Shown piece after piece: positions 46,620-56,405 of a DNA stretch of 64,000 nt. Position 1 is the stretch's first letter. Every line of letters starts with the position of its first letter. The DNA lies in NCBI GenBank assembly GCA_049487715.1, contig CP150581.1, forward strand, positions 310,001 to 374,000, read 5' to 3'. A program made the translations under genes and the position numbers. Below the pieces are notes generated by a model. The model ran no database searches, had not been told where the DNA came from, and was given only the letters and a program-made list of their open reading frames with translations. The DNA comes from Pycnococcus provasolii. Taxonomy: Eukaryota > Chlorophyta > Pseudoscourfieldiophyceae > Pseudoscourfieldiales.

Positions 46620-47474
46620 TCATCGCTTTAGCTGATGAGAATTCTGCGCTCGCCGCTGTGCGAACATCCGCTCGTTAGGCAGCACGCGCTTGCCATTGAG
46701 CGTGCCGAGGCTTGGTCCGCTAGCGGCAACAATTGCGTTGCGATATACGCGAAGTGCTGAGGGGCTTCGGCAGCACGGATTTCCCGTCGCGTCGAGGGTT
46801 CGTAGTCTTGGCATATTCGACACGGCCATGGCAAGTTCTTCGTGGTCAGCAACATGGTTGGATGCGAGAGACAGCTCCTCGAGACTCCTTAGCGCGGCCA
46901 GTGGCTGAACGTCGACGACGTTCGAGCCGGTGCACTTGAGAACACGCAGGCTACCGCCGACTCCCTCCATCGCCCGTGGCTCAAACGCGAGCGTTCTCTG
47001 CTCAGGCATGCCCTCGCGTCGTTGGTGTTCGACGGACAGCTCTTCGAGGCACGCGCAGTTCTCGAGCCCTGATACGACCGCTAGCTTATTCCTGTCTAGG
47101 TACAGCTTCTGCAGCTTAACGCAAGCGGACAGAGCGCTCCCGAGCGCGTGTATGTCATTTCCCTGCAGGTACAAGTGCGTGATGTGTTTGGCAAACGCGA
47201 GACTCGTTCCTATGGACTCGATGATGTTATCGTACAGGTATAGAACGCGCATCTGCGGGCAAATTTTCGACAGGTGCGGGTGCAGATCCTGCAGTCCTCG
47301 TTCCTGAAGGGGAAGGTGTGTGACTCTCGCGAGAAACGCCTGTTCGTCTTCCGCGCTTGTCCTCGGCGCCGAGCTATTTTTCGCCGCGGCTCGTAGAAGC
47401 GTGTCAACCGTGAGCGCGCGTCTTTGCATCATGCGAAGTTCCTCGTAAGTGTCGTCGCCGTCCTCCTCCTCCAT
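46620..47474 (-). CDS. PPP1R42-like (LRRC67) leucine-rich repeat protein
   Basis: PPP1R42 is a protein phosphatase 1 regulatory LRR protein tied to microtubule-organising centres and ciliated cells. After an acidic leader the protein has a run of SDS22-like LRRs: QMRVLYLYDNIIESIGTSLA, ITHLYLQGNDIHALGSAL, LQKLYLDRNKLAVVSGLE, then the family's interruption (EELSVEHQRREGMPEQ and LAFEPRAMEGVGGSLRVL), further LRRs and an LRR cap (GNPCCRSPSALRVYRNAIVA then LGTLNGKRV). The break between LRRs with 'ELHVEHQ...LxFDPR' wording is what points to PPP1R42. The frame is open from 47582, but only from a GTG; the ATG at 47474 gives 284 residues. A 5' exon further upstream is possible. Confidence 0.78.
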   Translation of the reverse strand: MEEEDGDDTYEELRMMQRRALTVDTLLRAAAKNSSAPRTSAEDEQAFLARVTHLPLQERGLQDLHPHLSKICPQMRVLYLYDNIIESIGTSLAFAKHITHLYLQGNDIHALGSALSACVKLQKLYLDRNKLAVVSGLENCACLEELSVEHQRREGMPEQRTLAFEPRAMEGVGGSLRVLKCTGSNVVDVQPLAALRSLEELSLASNHVADHEELAMAVSNMPRLRTLDATGNPCCRSPSALRVYRNAIVAASGPSLGTLNGKRVLPNERMFAQRRAQNSHQLKR

Positions 47475-47937
47475 GGGAAGTTCCTCGTATTCCTCAGACG
47501 AAGACGAGAGAAGAACCGCGTCCTCCTCCTCAAGATCCTCAAGTTCATCCCCCTGAACCTGCTCAAGCTCACCACCAACCACATGATTGTCACTAATGAC
47601 ATGTCATTCATACCCACCATACCAGTGCCAGAGGCCACCACCTTAACGTTAACTGTTGTTGTTAAGGCCGCATATATCGCATCCTCGGAGGCACGCGCGT
47701 CCATGAATGAAGGGAGCGTTGACTTCTTGAAAGAATGACTTAAGGGGAGCAGTCAACGACGACCAAACAACCAACCCTTAAAATTGAATTCGACGCTCTA
47801 ATAAGAGTAGACCTAAGAGGGATCCCCCAAGGGAACGGACCCTCCCTTTATTCCCTTTTACTTTACCAGTTCACCACACACTACACACTACACAAAGTAC
47901 ACAGTACACACCAGTAACCCCGGCGGCCGGCACACGC

Positions 47938-47973
47938 GGGGGGGGGGGGGGGGCATTTTTTTTTTTTTTTTTT
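47938..47973 (+). repeat. Abutting poly-G and poly-T runs
   Basis: A run of about 16 G is followed two bases later by about 18 T. Exact lengths may be affected by sequencing error. Confidence 0.7.
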
Positions 47974-48730
47974 CTTAACCCCGAATCATCATCCTCGACA
48001 GCGTTGAAGCTCTTGAAGCTTGCAAGAGGGAAATCATACAGTAACGGTGCTCTGACATCAGACGGAGTGGTAAGTCCTACTGAGCTCGCACTGGTCTCGC
48101 AAGGGCTCTTCACCCTTGAAGAGTCCCAACTGGCACCTGTTGGGTCTCCTAACCTTAACCTTACCCGGGTACCTGTACCATAGGCCAAACCGCCAGCCAA
48201 ACTGTCTGGGTCCCCCACGAGTCCCAACAAACGGTGCCTCAAAAGCAACAGCTGTGCCTCCAGTGGTCCAGTGGTCCAGTGGTCGCCTGGTGAAGTGGTG
48301 AAGTGAATGGGGAGTGCTCGTCCAAACTCCAAAGACGAGCATCCTTCCTCAACGAGCCTAGTTCTCGTGCGTCAATCAAGTGAGGCCTGAGGAGGCATGG
48401 CCCAAGGAGACACAGCCGTCTGTACTCTGCACTGGTAAGTACCAACTGCTCAGTGCTCGCCAACAAGCTTGCTGAGGTGAGGCTCAGGCCTCTCAGCTGT
48501 GCACAGGAAGAAAAGTCTGTGCTGAAAGGTGGTTCGGAAAGGTCCTTGATGAGTGAGTGAGTGCGTGAGTGAGTGAGTGCTACATACTACTGCCGTACAG
48601 GACAGGACAGCACGCTGCTAGGGTAGGGCTTGCAAGTGGTTGCCTCATACAACAAAGCAAAGGGAGTGGAGTGGGCCTCGCGGCGCAAGAGTTGTCTTCG
48701 AGGCTCTTGGCGAGAGACGTCTGCCTCTAT

Positions 48731-48814
48731 CAGCAGCTCTCTCCTCTCTCTCAGCAGCTCACTCTCAGCAGCTCACTCTCAGCAGCTCTCAGGCGCTCTC
48801 AGCAGCTCACTCTC
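48731..48814 (+). repeat. CAGCAGCTCACTCT microsatellite-like array
   Basis: The unit CAGCAGCTC(ACTCT) repeats about five times with variation. Confidence 0.75.
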
Positions 48815-49197
48815 TCGCCGTCGTCGTTTTCTTTCCGCCGGTAAACTTCGTTTTCGTTTTCAGGAGAGAGCTCTCCAAAGCAGAGCAGAGCTCTTCGTCC
48901 TCCTCTGGTGGGTGCCCGTCGCCTAGCAGCCGTCCTCCTCCTCCTCGCGAGAGGTGCTTGAGCCTCGGCCATCAGCTTGCAGGAGCTGCTTTTGTCCGTC
49001 TTCTGCGCTGCGTGTACCTGCGTGTACCTGCAGGCGTGCATCTGCAGGCGTGTATCTGCGCAGGTGTCTGCTTCAAGTCACTGTTACAAGTGTGAGTAGC
49101 CTTTTGTCCACCTTGGGTAGCTCTTAGGTTACCTCAAGGAAGGACTCACGCTTAAGGCACTTCCTGGAGCTGTTAGGACTAGGTGAAGGAAGTAAGT

Positions 49198-52100
49198 ATG
49201 GCGTCCGGAGGAGCTGCGCCGCTCGCGTTGCGCCACGTCTTTGGACTCAAGGGCGACGTCGCGGACAACGTGCACTACCTCGACGAAAATACCGTGCTGT
49301 ATCCCGCGGGACACAACACCGTCATCTACCACACGGAGACGAGAACGCAGAAGTTCATCGCGGGAACGCCAGATGCGGACGGTATCACCGCGCTCGCACT
49401 CAGCCCTAACCGCAAGTTCGCCGCCGTGGCGGAGAAGTCTGAAAAGGGAATCATCACCGTCTTCGACCTGCACACGCTCAAGAGGCGCAAGGTGCTCACC
49501 TCGCCCGAGAGCGGGAGCTCGACGTACGTGTCCATGTCCTTCTCGCCGGACGGAAAGCTGCTCGCGGCGCTCGCTGGCGCGCCCGAATACACGCTCGTGC
49601 TTTGGGTGTGGGAAAAGGGCAAGGTGGCAAGCACCGCCAAGGCGAGCAACCAGCAGGGACAGCCGGTGAAGCAGGTGCTCTTCAACCCGTTCGACCCCAC
49701 CATCATCAGCTGCGTCGGGCAGAACGCGTATCGCACGTTCCGCGCCGCGGACAGCAGCCTCAAGTCGCTGCCCGCAGCGCTCAGCAAGCGCGAGCCGCAG
49801 AGCTACACGTGCCACTGCTGGCTGCAGGACGACCGCGAGAGGTGCGTCGTCTCGAGTGACACGGGCGACATCCTCATGCTCGAGGGTGGTGAGCTCAAGG
49901 CAACGCTGCCACCCGCGGGCGAGGGCGTCGTCGTCGAGGCGATGGTGGCGTTCAGCAAGGGATTCATCTGCGCTGGTAGCGGCGGCGTCGTCAGCATATA
50001 CGAGCGCACGGAGGACAAGGAGAACCACAAGCGCAGCAAGAGCTTCACCATCGAGGGGATGAACTGCAAGGTGAAGAGCATTGCGATCAGCCCGTCGGAG
50101 GAGGCGCTCGTGTGCACGCTCGAGAACAACCAGATGTACGTGCTCGTGCTCGCCAACTCCGACCTGCTCAAGGCTGACGAGATGCAGTTCGAGCTGCTCT
50201 CGCAGTCGTTCCACAGCAAGGGCATCACCGGCATGGACCTGTGCATCCGCAAGCCGCTCGTCGCGAGCTGCTCGTCCGACCGCACGATCCGCATCTGGAA
50301 CTACGCCGAACGCGCGACGGAGTCGGTGCGCGAGTTCGCGGAGGAGGCGTACGCCGTCGCGTTCCACCCGTCGGGACTGCACATCTTGGTCGGGTTCGCG
50401 GACAAGCTGCGCCTGATGAACCTCCTCATGGACGACATTCGGCCGTACAGAGAGTTCGCCGTCAAGGGATGCCGCGAGTGCCGCTTCTCGAACGGCGGGC
50501 ACCTCTTCGCGGCGGTGAACGGAAACACGGTGCAGATCTACAACACGTACACGTGCGAGAACATCGGAAACCTGCGTGGCCACAACGGCAAGGTGCGCAG
50601 CCTTCATTGGAGCCCTGACGACACGCGGCTGGTGTCGGCGGGCATCGACGGCGCCATCTACGAGTGGAGCCTCAAGGACTACAAGCGTGAAAGCGAGAGC
50701 GTGCTCAAGGGCTGCAACTACAACTGCGTTAGCGCCACGGCAGACGGCCGTAACGTGTTTGCGGTAGGATCCGACGGAAAGCTGAAGGAGCTCGACGAGT
50801 TCAACCATCAGCTGAAGAGCGAGATCGACACGGGAGGCGTGATGTACACGCAGGTGTCCTTCCCGAATACGGGTCGCATCCTCTTCGCCGGCACGGAGTC
50901 CGGAACGATTCGCACGTACCGGCACCCGCTGACACCAGAGTACGTGGAGTCGCAGGCACACTCGGGAGGGATCACGCGCCAGTGCGTCACGCAGGACGAC
51001 TCCATGCTCGTGTCCGCGGGCGATGATGGGTGCCTGTACGTCTTCGACATCGTGGATAAGGATGGGCGTGCCGGAAAGCGCGACAAGGAAGGGCCGGCGT
51101 ACGCCGAGGAGGTTCTTGTGACGAAGAGTGACCTGGAGGAGCGCAAGGCACGCATGCTTGAGCTCGAAACACAGGTGAACGAGCTCACGATGCAGAATGA
51201 ATACCAGCTGCGACTGAAGGACCTGAACATGAATGAGCGCATCAAGGATGTCACGGAGAAGTTCACCCATGAGCTGGAGAGTGATAAGTCCAAGTTCGAG
51301 CTGCTCCTGCAGGAGAAAAACGAGATGGAGATGGAATACGAGGAAAAGTTGCGCCAGGCGGAGGAGAGGCACCATATTGCTACACAGCAGCTCGAGGCGA
51401 GCTACCAGGCGAAATTCATGGCCGAAGTCGAGCGCTATCAGGCCCTCGCGCGAGAGAAGGATTTGCTCAACGAGCGTTGGGACGAACAGAACTCGCTGCT
51501 CGTGGAGTCGCACGAGCGCGTCATCCAAGAGCTGACCGAGGAGTACGAAAGCAAGCTACAGGGTGAGACGATGGCGTATCAGAACCTCCAGGCTGAGAAG
51601 GAGGAGACGGGCCGAGAGTTTGAGGAGACGAAGCGTCAGCTCGAGGAAGATGCAGATCGCGAGATCGAGGAGCTGAAGGAAAGGTACGAGCTTCGACTCG
51701 TCACAGAGAGGGATATCTCGCTACGACTGAAGGGAGAGAACGGTATCATGAAAAAGAAGTTCTCCTCCCTGAGCAAGGAGATTGAGGATGGCAGGGAAGA
51801 GATCAAGGCCCTGTTTGGACAGAAGACGGAACTGTATGAGCGCATCGCATCGCTCGAGAAAGACATCGCCGGGCTGCGCAAGGAGATTGCAGAACGTGAC
51901 GATACGATTGGCGACAAGGAGAAGCGCATCTACGATCTGAAGCGGAAGAACCAAGAGCTCGAGAAGTTCAAGTTTGTTCTCGATTACAAGATCAAGGAGC
52001 TGAAAAAGCAGATCGAGCCTCGCGAGCTCGAAATTGCGGATATGCGGCTGCAGATCAAGGAGATGGATGCCGAGCTCGAGCGCTATCACAAAAACAACGC

Positions 52101-52728
52101 AACACTCGATCTCACAATTTCCGACCTTCGCCTCAAGCTCGACGGACTTCAACGGGAGCTGCTCAAGCAGCGTCGCGTCAACGCCGACTCCGAGGCTGTG
52201 GTTCGTCGGTTCCGCCACGACCTGCACGAGGTGGCTCAGACGATCCAGGAGCCAAAGGCGCTCAAGGAAGGTATCAAGCGTCTGTACCAGAAGCACATGG
52301 TGGAGAATCTGCAGCTCTCGGCCGTGGACGAAGACATCCAAAGGGAGTACAACCGCCAGCGCGAGTACTTGGAAAAGTCCGTCGAGTCGCTCAAGCGCAA
52401 GCTTAACAAGGATCAGGAGCTGCACCGAACGGAGGGCATGCGAATCATGTCGGAGAATGTTTCCCTCATCGGAGAAATCAACTTGCTGCGTCGCGACGTG
52501 CGCACGCTCAAGGCGGCGAATCGCATGAATAAGCCGAAGAAGGCTGGTGCTCCGGCTCCCGACTATGCGCGCGAGGTGGAGATGCAGAAAGCAGAGATTC
52601 GCCGATTGCGAGATGCGCTTTCGCAGTCTGGCGCGCAGGCGCCTTTGGACACAACCGTTCAGCAGCGACCTACGAGTCGCGAGCGCCTGCCACCCATGGA
52701 AGGTATGGAGCCTGCACAGACTATGTAA
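49198..52728 (+). CDS. CFAP57: Cilia- and flagella-associated protein 57 (WDR65/FAP57)
   Basis: CFAP57 helps place a subset of inner dynein arms on axonemal doublets; the Chlamydomonas orthologue is FAP57 (IDA8 locus). The 1176-residue protein starts at the ATG at 49198 (five codons into the open frame) with the family's near-invariant opening: ALRHVFGLKGDVADNVHYL and NTVLYPAGHNTVIYHTETRT. A double WD40 propeller covers about residues 1-640 (for example SSDRTIRIWNYAE, HNGKVRSLHWSPDDTRLVSA, DDSMLVSAGDDGCLYVFD). A continuous coiled coil follows to about 1110 (LELETQVNELTMQNEYQLR onward), and a short Pro/Gln tail ends it. Length and order match the family fully. The stop is preceded by ATG, so TGTAA overlaps the stop itself (52724-52728). 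Confidence 0.96.
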   Translation: MASGGAAPLALRHVFGLKGDVADNVHYLDENTVLYPAGHNTVIYHTETRTQKFIAGTPDADGITALALSPNRKFAAVAEKSEKGIITVFDLHTLKRRKVLTSPESGSSTYVSMSFSPDGKLLAALAGAPEYTLVLWVWEKGKVASTAKASNQQGQPVKQVLFNPFDPTIISCVGQNAYRTFRAADSSLKSLPAALSKREPQSYTCHCWLQDDRERCVVSSDTGDILMLEGGELKATLPPAGEGVVVEAMVAFSKGFICAGSGGVVSIYERTEDKENHKRSKSFTIEGMNCKVKSIAISPSEEALVCTLENNQMYVLVLANSDLLKADEMQFELLSQSFHSKGITGMDLCIRKPLVASCSSDRTIRIWNYAERATESVREFAEEAYAVAFHPSGLHILVGFADKLRLMNLLMDDIRPYREFAVKGCRECRFSNGGHLFAAVNGNTVQIYNTYTCENIGNLRGHNGKVRSLHWSPDDTRLVSAGIDGAIYEWSLKDYKRESESVLKGCNYNCVSATADGRNVFAVGSDGKLKELDEFNHQLKSEIDTGGVMYTQVSFPNTGRILFAGTESGTIRTYRHPLTPEYVESQAHSGGITRQCVTQDDSMLVSAGDDGCLYVFDIVDKDGRAGKRDKEGPAYAEEVLVTKSDLEERKARMLELETQVNELTMQNEYQLRLKDLNMNERIKDVTEKFTHELESDKSKFELLLQEKNEMEMEYEEKLRQAEERHHIATQQLEASYQAKFMAEVERYQALAREKDLLNERWDEQNSLLVESHERVIQELTEEYESKLQGETMAYQNLQAEKEETGREFEETKRQLEEDADREIEELKERYELRLVTERDISLRLKGENGIMKKKFSSLSKEIEDGREEIKALFGQKTELYERIASLEKDIAGLRKEIAERDDTIGDKEKRIYDLKRKNQELEKFKFVLDYKIKELKKQIEPRELEIADMRLQIKEMDAELERYHKNNATLDLTISDLRLKLDGLQRELLKQRRVNADSEAVVRRFRHDLHEVAQTIQEPKALKEGIKRLYQKHMVENLQLSAVDEDIQREYNRQREYLEKSVESLKRKLNKDQELHRTEGMRIMSENVSLIGEINLLRRDVRTLKAANRMNKPKKAGAPAPDYAREVEMQKAEIRRLRDALSQSGAQAPLDTTVQQRPTSRERLPPMEGMEPAQTM

Positions 52729-53210
52729 AAGCTTCCTTCCATTTCATTTCAAAAAACAATCTTTCGTTACAAGCAGTACTCCCCTCTCCAAAACCAAGGT
52801 CTGTCTCGTTCAAACCTAAATTATTATAAAAAGAATGATTGTTTATTTTTAAAAAGTTCTCTCCCTATAAAGTTCTCCTACGTCGGATCTAAGTTGCGCA
52901 CCTTATCCCGTTATGCCTGACAATACGGAATCCCGATAAGCGTTCCCTACCGCGCCCTCCGACCAAACACAATTCCTGGACTTCCATACGGGAATGGGTG
53001 ATTTCCCCAACGGGAACGTATACCGGAATCATGGGCTCAATTTCCTACACGGGAACGTATAACCGGAAATCGCATGTCGTTCGCTTGAGGTGCAACGGGG
53101 ACTGTGCAACGGGAGTTCCCCCCCCATGCGGGGTAGCCTGACAGCTTCTTTTTAAAAAAACAAAAAACAACACAAAATATAGCTAGCCAATCCCAATCAA
53201 AAAACGTTTG
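52729..53210. other. Convergent spacer with repeated ACGGGAACGTATA motif
   Basis: AT-rich near both genes. The middle carries two copies of ACGGGAACGTATA(A)CCGGAA (about 53009-53030 and 53057-53078) and related CGGGAATGGGT pieces. No gene is supported. Confidence 0.45.
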
Positions 53211-55706
53211 CTACGCCTCCGAACCATTGTGATCGTTTGAAGAGGGATCTGCAGTGCGATCCATCGGGAATATAGCCGCCTCGCGTAGCATCTCCATTTG
53301 ATGTACGTGTACTTTGTAATCTCCTGAGCGGACGAAAGATCCCATTCGCGTGGGCGCATCCTTTGGAGAAGGGCTTTGCGGGTTCGCCGCATGATCGCGT
53401 GAGAATGCCAAACCGCGCTCGTGGTCATGCACGCGAATTGCGTGGACAGTCACCCAGTCCATCATAGCAACGTTAGAAAGAAGGCTCGATGCAATGAACG
53501 ATACAAGGCCGGCAAGTATCATTTCGGACGTGAACAGAGAGCGCAAGTCGATAGAGGTTGTTCCAATGATGCGCGATGTGGTCCAAAATTTTGAAAAGCA
53601 ATAGATGCACATGACGGCTGAAATGAGCTGAAATCCTTTCACTGTGTACATGTGCATGCGAACTTTGACTGCATCCATCTCGTTGCCTTCTAGAAGTTTT
53701 TGGGGACGAAGGATCGCAAATCCGGAGAGGTAGATGACAGCAAGCCAAAGTGCTGCACCAAAGTAGGAGTTTCCTACAGTTTGGTATATCATTGCAAGCA
53801 GAACCACGCACATTGGAATATTTGCGGTGCTTGTTGATATGCTCAACATCCCCAAGAGAGCAGAGGTCGGCACGAATAATTTGAGGTTGAGAAGAGCGGC
53901 CGCGACGCCACTGAGTAGCGAGAGGGATGCGGGTAGCAGCATACTGCACGTATAAACGCTAAGCAGTACTCCCACTGTCAACTCTGTGAGCACCACCGCA
54001 TCGGAGAAAAGCCCGCAGCTGACGCTGCCCGACTCCACTGCATCTGCCATCATTCGTAAGATCCCAAAGTCCGTGCAAGTACATAGATGCTCGAGCGACA
54101 AACTTCCTCCCTGCCGGGAAGCTTGCGAAAAACCGTCTGGACATGTTTGTGCGACGGAATTTGTCATCGTCTCCAAAGCCGAGGTGACTTTGCTAAAGAG
54201 CTCCGCAGAGCTTGCAGGAATTGTGTCGCATCCATCCTCCTCTACCCACGAGTTGAGGATTTCTGCCGTTGCCACCTGAGCCTGTGCTGTTGTATACTGG
54301 TTGCGCAAGGCAGACATGTCAGTAATGGTAGGCCTCGTCTGCTGCATCGTAGGAGGCGGAGGCCGAGGTCTCGTCTGTTGCAGCGTGCGTCGAAGTGCAT
54401 TCGTCTGGCCTTGGCCTTGCGTGCGTGGCGCATTTAGCATCCTCTGATCCTGCACCTCGAAACTCGTTGACTGCAATAGGCAAGCGGCGGCGCCCGTGGG
54501 ATCTTTGTTGAAGTTCAGCCCCGAGCGCAATACGGCCTGCTTGATGGCCTTCGCGCATTCCGGACTCTTGCATATCGTCACGTCTTTTCTCTTCGCGAGG
54601 TTGCCTGGATACTTCAGCGCAATCTCGAGCGCGCGCTCACACCCGTTGCTGATGTCACTCGTGCGGATACGCCAATCTTCGCCGAGTGGGCACTTAAGCT
54701 GTTGCAGCGACGTGCGGCCTACGCGGTTGAGTGTATTCGTCTTCGTTTTCGAGTTTGTCGTCACCGCCGAGACGGTCGCCTCGAGCAGATTTGTGGAAGT
54801 GGAAGCGAGGGTCTCTGCAGCCCATTCCTCCATGATGAAGTTGTTGACGTCGGTGATGGTGCTGCCTACCGAGGAGCAGTTGGTCACGTAGTTGGTCAAC
54901 TTCGCGAGCTCAGTTATGAGTGCCTCGTCCCACTTATCCTCGTTTTCCTTACAGAACTTGCCTGGGTCATTTGCGAAGGTGTTGTCAATGGCACCCTGGC
55001 TTGCGACCGCTGTCGCATAGTCCTTAAGACCAGGAAATGTGCTGTGCACGAGCTTGAACGCCTCGCCGCAGACTTGTTCGTTGATGTCGCTCCACCTGAC
55101 GGCTTCTCGGAATGGAACGACGCTGAACAGCAGGAACGGCGAAGCAGTCTGCATAAGCCAAGCGGTAGCAATGGCCCTTGCGGACCAAGCCCTCCATCTT
55201 CTCGACTCTGATACAGACGTCGTCCTTTGCGCTCTCCACTCGTGAACAAGCGCCACCGTCACGAATATAGCCGCGAGCAGGTGGCAAACGAAGATGAAGA
55301 CATCGCCAGTGTACAGCCAGTCCGGAAGTCGCTCCACGCTTCTTTGCATAGTTGTTGGAAAGAATTCCATTGTATTTTCGTACGCCTTTTTCACCGCCAC
55401 GAGCTGCGATCCTTGCACAACGAGCGCCGCGAGCATTGCTATGGGTAGAGCTTCAAGGGATAGCAGGCGCCAGTGCACGACCTGTTTCGCGGCGGCTGAT
55501 TTCACTTGCGGTGCGAACGGAACATGGGCTGCGGGGAACGTGTCAATGACGTACCACATGAACACAAATACACGCTGCGTGCCGTACGACCACCAAGGCT
55601 TTATCACCACTGACGCGTCACCACCACCACCACCACCACCACCACCACCACCACCACCACCACCACCATCCTCCTCCGGTGGCGAGGAGGCACCACCACT
55701 GGGCAT
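53211..55706 (-). CDS. Polytopic membrane protein with polyglycine tract and large Cys-containing loop
   Basis: I do not recognise this 831-residue protein. After an acidic start and a run of 16 Gly (a (CCA)n tract on the + strand at about 55620-55668) come three hydrophobic helices (SLEALPIAMLAALVVQGSQL, VFIFVCHLLAAIFVTVALV, IATAWLMQTASPFLLFSVVP). A loop of about 400 residues follows with regularly spaced cysteines (LKCPLGEDW, GCERALEIA, ICKSPECAKAI, EEDGCDTIP, CTCTDFG). Five to six more helices come before a charged C-terminal tail. The layout, a big Cys-bearing loop between helix 3 and helix 4, suggests a surface receptor or channel-like protein. The frame opens with GTG; the first ATG (55706) was chosen. 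Confidence 0.7.
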   Translation of the reverse strand: MPSGGASSPPEEDGGGGGGGGGGGGGGGGDASVVIKPWWSYGTQRVFVFMWYVIDTFPAAHVPFAPQVKSAAAKQVVHWRLLSLEALPIAMLAALVVQGSQLVAVKKAYENTMEFFPTTMQRSVERLPDWLYTGDVFIFVCHLLAAIFVTVALVHEWRAQRTTSVSESRRWRAWSARAIATAWLMQTASPFLLFSVVPFREAVRWSDINEQVCGEAFKLVHSTFPGLKDYATAVASQGAIDNTFANDPGKFCKENEDKWDEALITELAKLTNYVTNCSSVGSTITDVNNFIMEEWAAETLASTSTNLLEATVSAVTTNSKTKTNTLNRVGRTSLQQLKCPLGEDWRIRTSDISNGCERALEIALKYPGNLAKRKDVTICKSPECAKAIKQAVLRSGLNFNKDPTGAAACLLQSTSFEVQDQRMLNAPRTQGQGQTNALRRTLQQTRPRPPPPTMQQTRPTITDMSALRNQYTTAQAQVATAEILNSWVEEDGCDTIPASSAELFSKVTSALETMTNSVAQTCPDGFSQASRQGGSLSLEHLCTCTDFGILRMMADAVESGSVSCGLFSDAVVLTELTVGVLLSVYTCSMLLPASLSLLSGVAAALLNLKLFVPTSALLGMLSISTSTANIPMCVVLLAMIYQTVGNSYFGAALWLAVIYLSGFAILRPQKLLEGNEMDAVKVRMHMYTVKGFQLISAVMCIYCFSKFWTTSRIIGTTSIDLRSLFTSEMILAGLVSFIASSLLSNVAMMDWVTVHAIRVHDHERGLAFSRDHAANPQSPSPKDAPTRMGSFVRSGDYKVHVHQMEMLREAAIFPMDRTADPSSNDHNGSEA

Positions 55707-56405
55707 GGCCAACGACACGTGTTTGCTTTGCCGAGCCTGGAAACAAATGCGGAAAACTGAAAAGGCTAGTTTGAAACCCCTAACCTTACCCTAGGGTACC
55801 GGACAGTTCCGTTTTTTCACAACAACGACGGTTTTGCACAAGGGAGTCGGCAATTTATTGTTATACCCCCTTGTTGGTGAAAGTGGTCCCGTTACAAAAC
55901 GGAACTGAACGGAACGTTACGTTACACCACGTTGTAAGGTTACAGACCCCTGAGCCTCAAGCCCTCCGGAGCTCCGCGCGCCCCCCGTGCACGGATCTCG
56001 GCCGCTGCCGCGCACGGTACGGTCGTTGCCGCGTGCCGCCTGCCGCGATTCTCCGCCGCAGCGTGCGAGCGACTCCGACGCTCCCATGAGGTCCACAAAG
56101 GTGCAGCCATCGTGGTTCCAGTCGAAGCCGTTCCCTATGGGCGGCTGGATACCACCTGCAAACCTGGGTGTGCAGAGCTTAGCAGCCAGCCGATTCCCGG
56201 GGCCGTGATCACCTGGTTCGATGGGGATACTCACTCCACAATGGCGCAACATTGGGTCAAGATCATGAAGGTCAGTGTTGTCAAGGCGCAGACGAATGCT
56301 GCGTGAAGAGACTCCGGGCGCAGGTATTTGACACTTCTAATATAAGTCGTCCTGAAAGTTTCATATCTCTTCTTACACGCTTGAGCCACGGGTCGTCAAA
56401 TGTTT
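55707..56405. other. Spacer between multi-TM and glutaminase genes
   Basis: It has a short degenerate telomere-like tract (55776-55793, CCCCTAACCTTACCCTAGG) and GGAACGTTACGTTAC-type short repeats. The right part should be the 3' flank of the glutaminase gene. Frames here are unsupported. Confidence 0.4.
56373..56377 (-). terminator. TGTAA poly(A) signal of the glutaminase gene
   Basis: TGTAA on the coding strand, 29 nt after the stop. Confidence 0.5.

Larger units (their letters stand above)
47475..49197. other. Long repeat-rich spacer upstream of CFAP57
   Basis: It holds a G16 run followed by T18 (47938-47973), short GTCCAGTGGTCCAGTGG and GAGTGAGTGAGTG runs (48260-48290, 48548-48585), and a CAGCAGCTCACTCT array (48731-48814). 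The two genes diverge, so both promoters lie here. No further coding frame is supported. Confidence 0.5.

Noticed and set aside
48731-48814. CRISPR-like array
   Set aside because: Units are contiguous or irregular with no unique spacers, and this is a eukaryotic nuclear locus.
49129-51528. 799-codon open frame antisense to CFAP57
   Set aside because: It is rich in Leu, Val, Arg and His with no domain, and mirrors strongly biased GC3 codons of a certain gene on the other strand.
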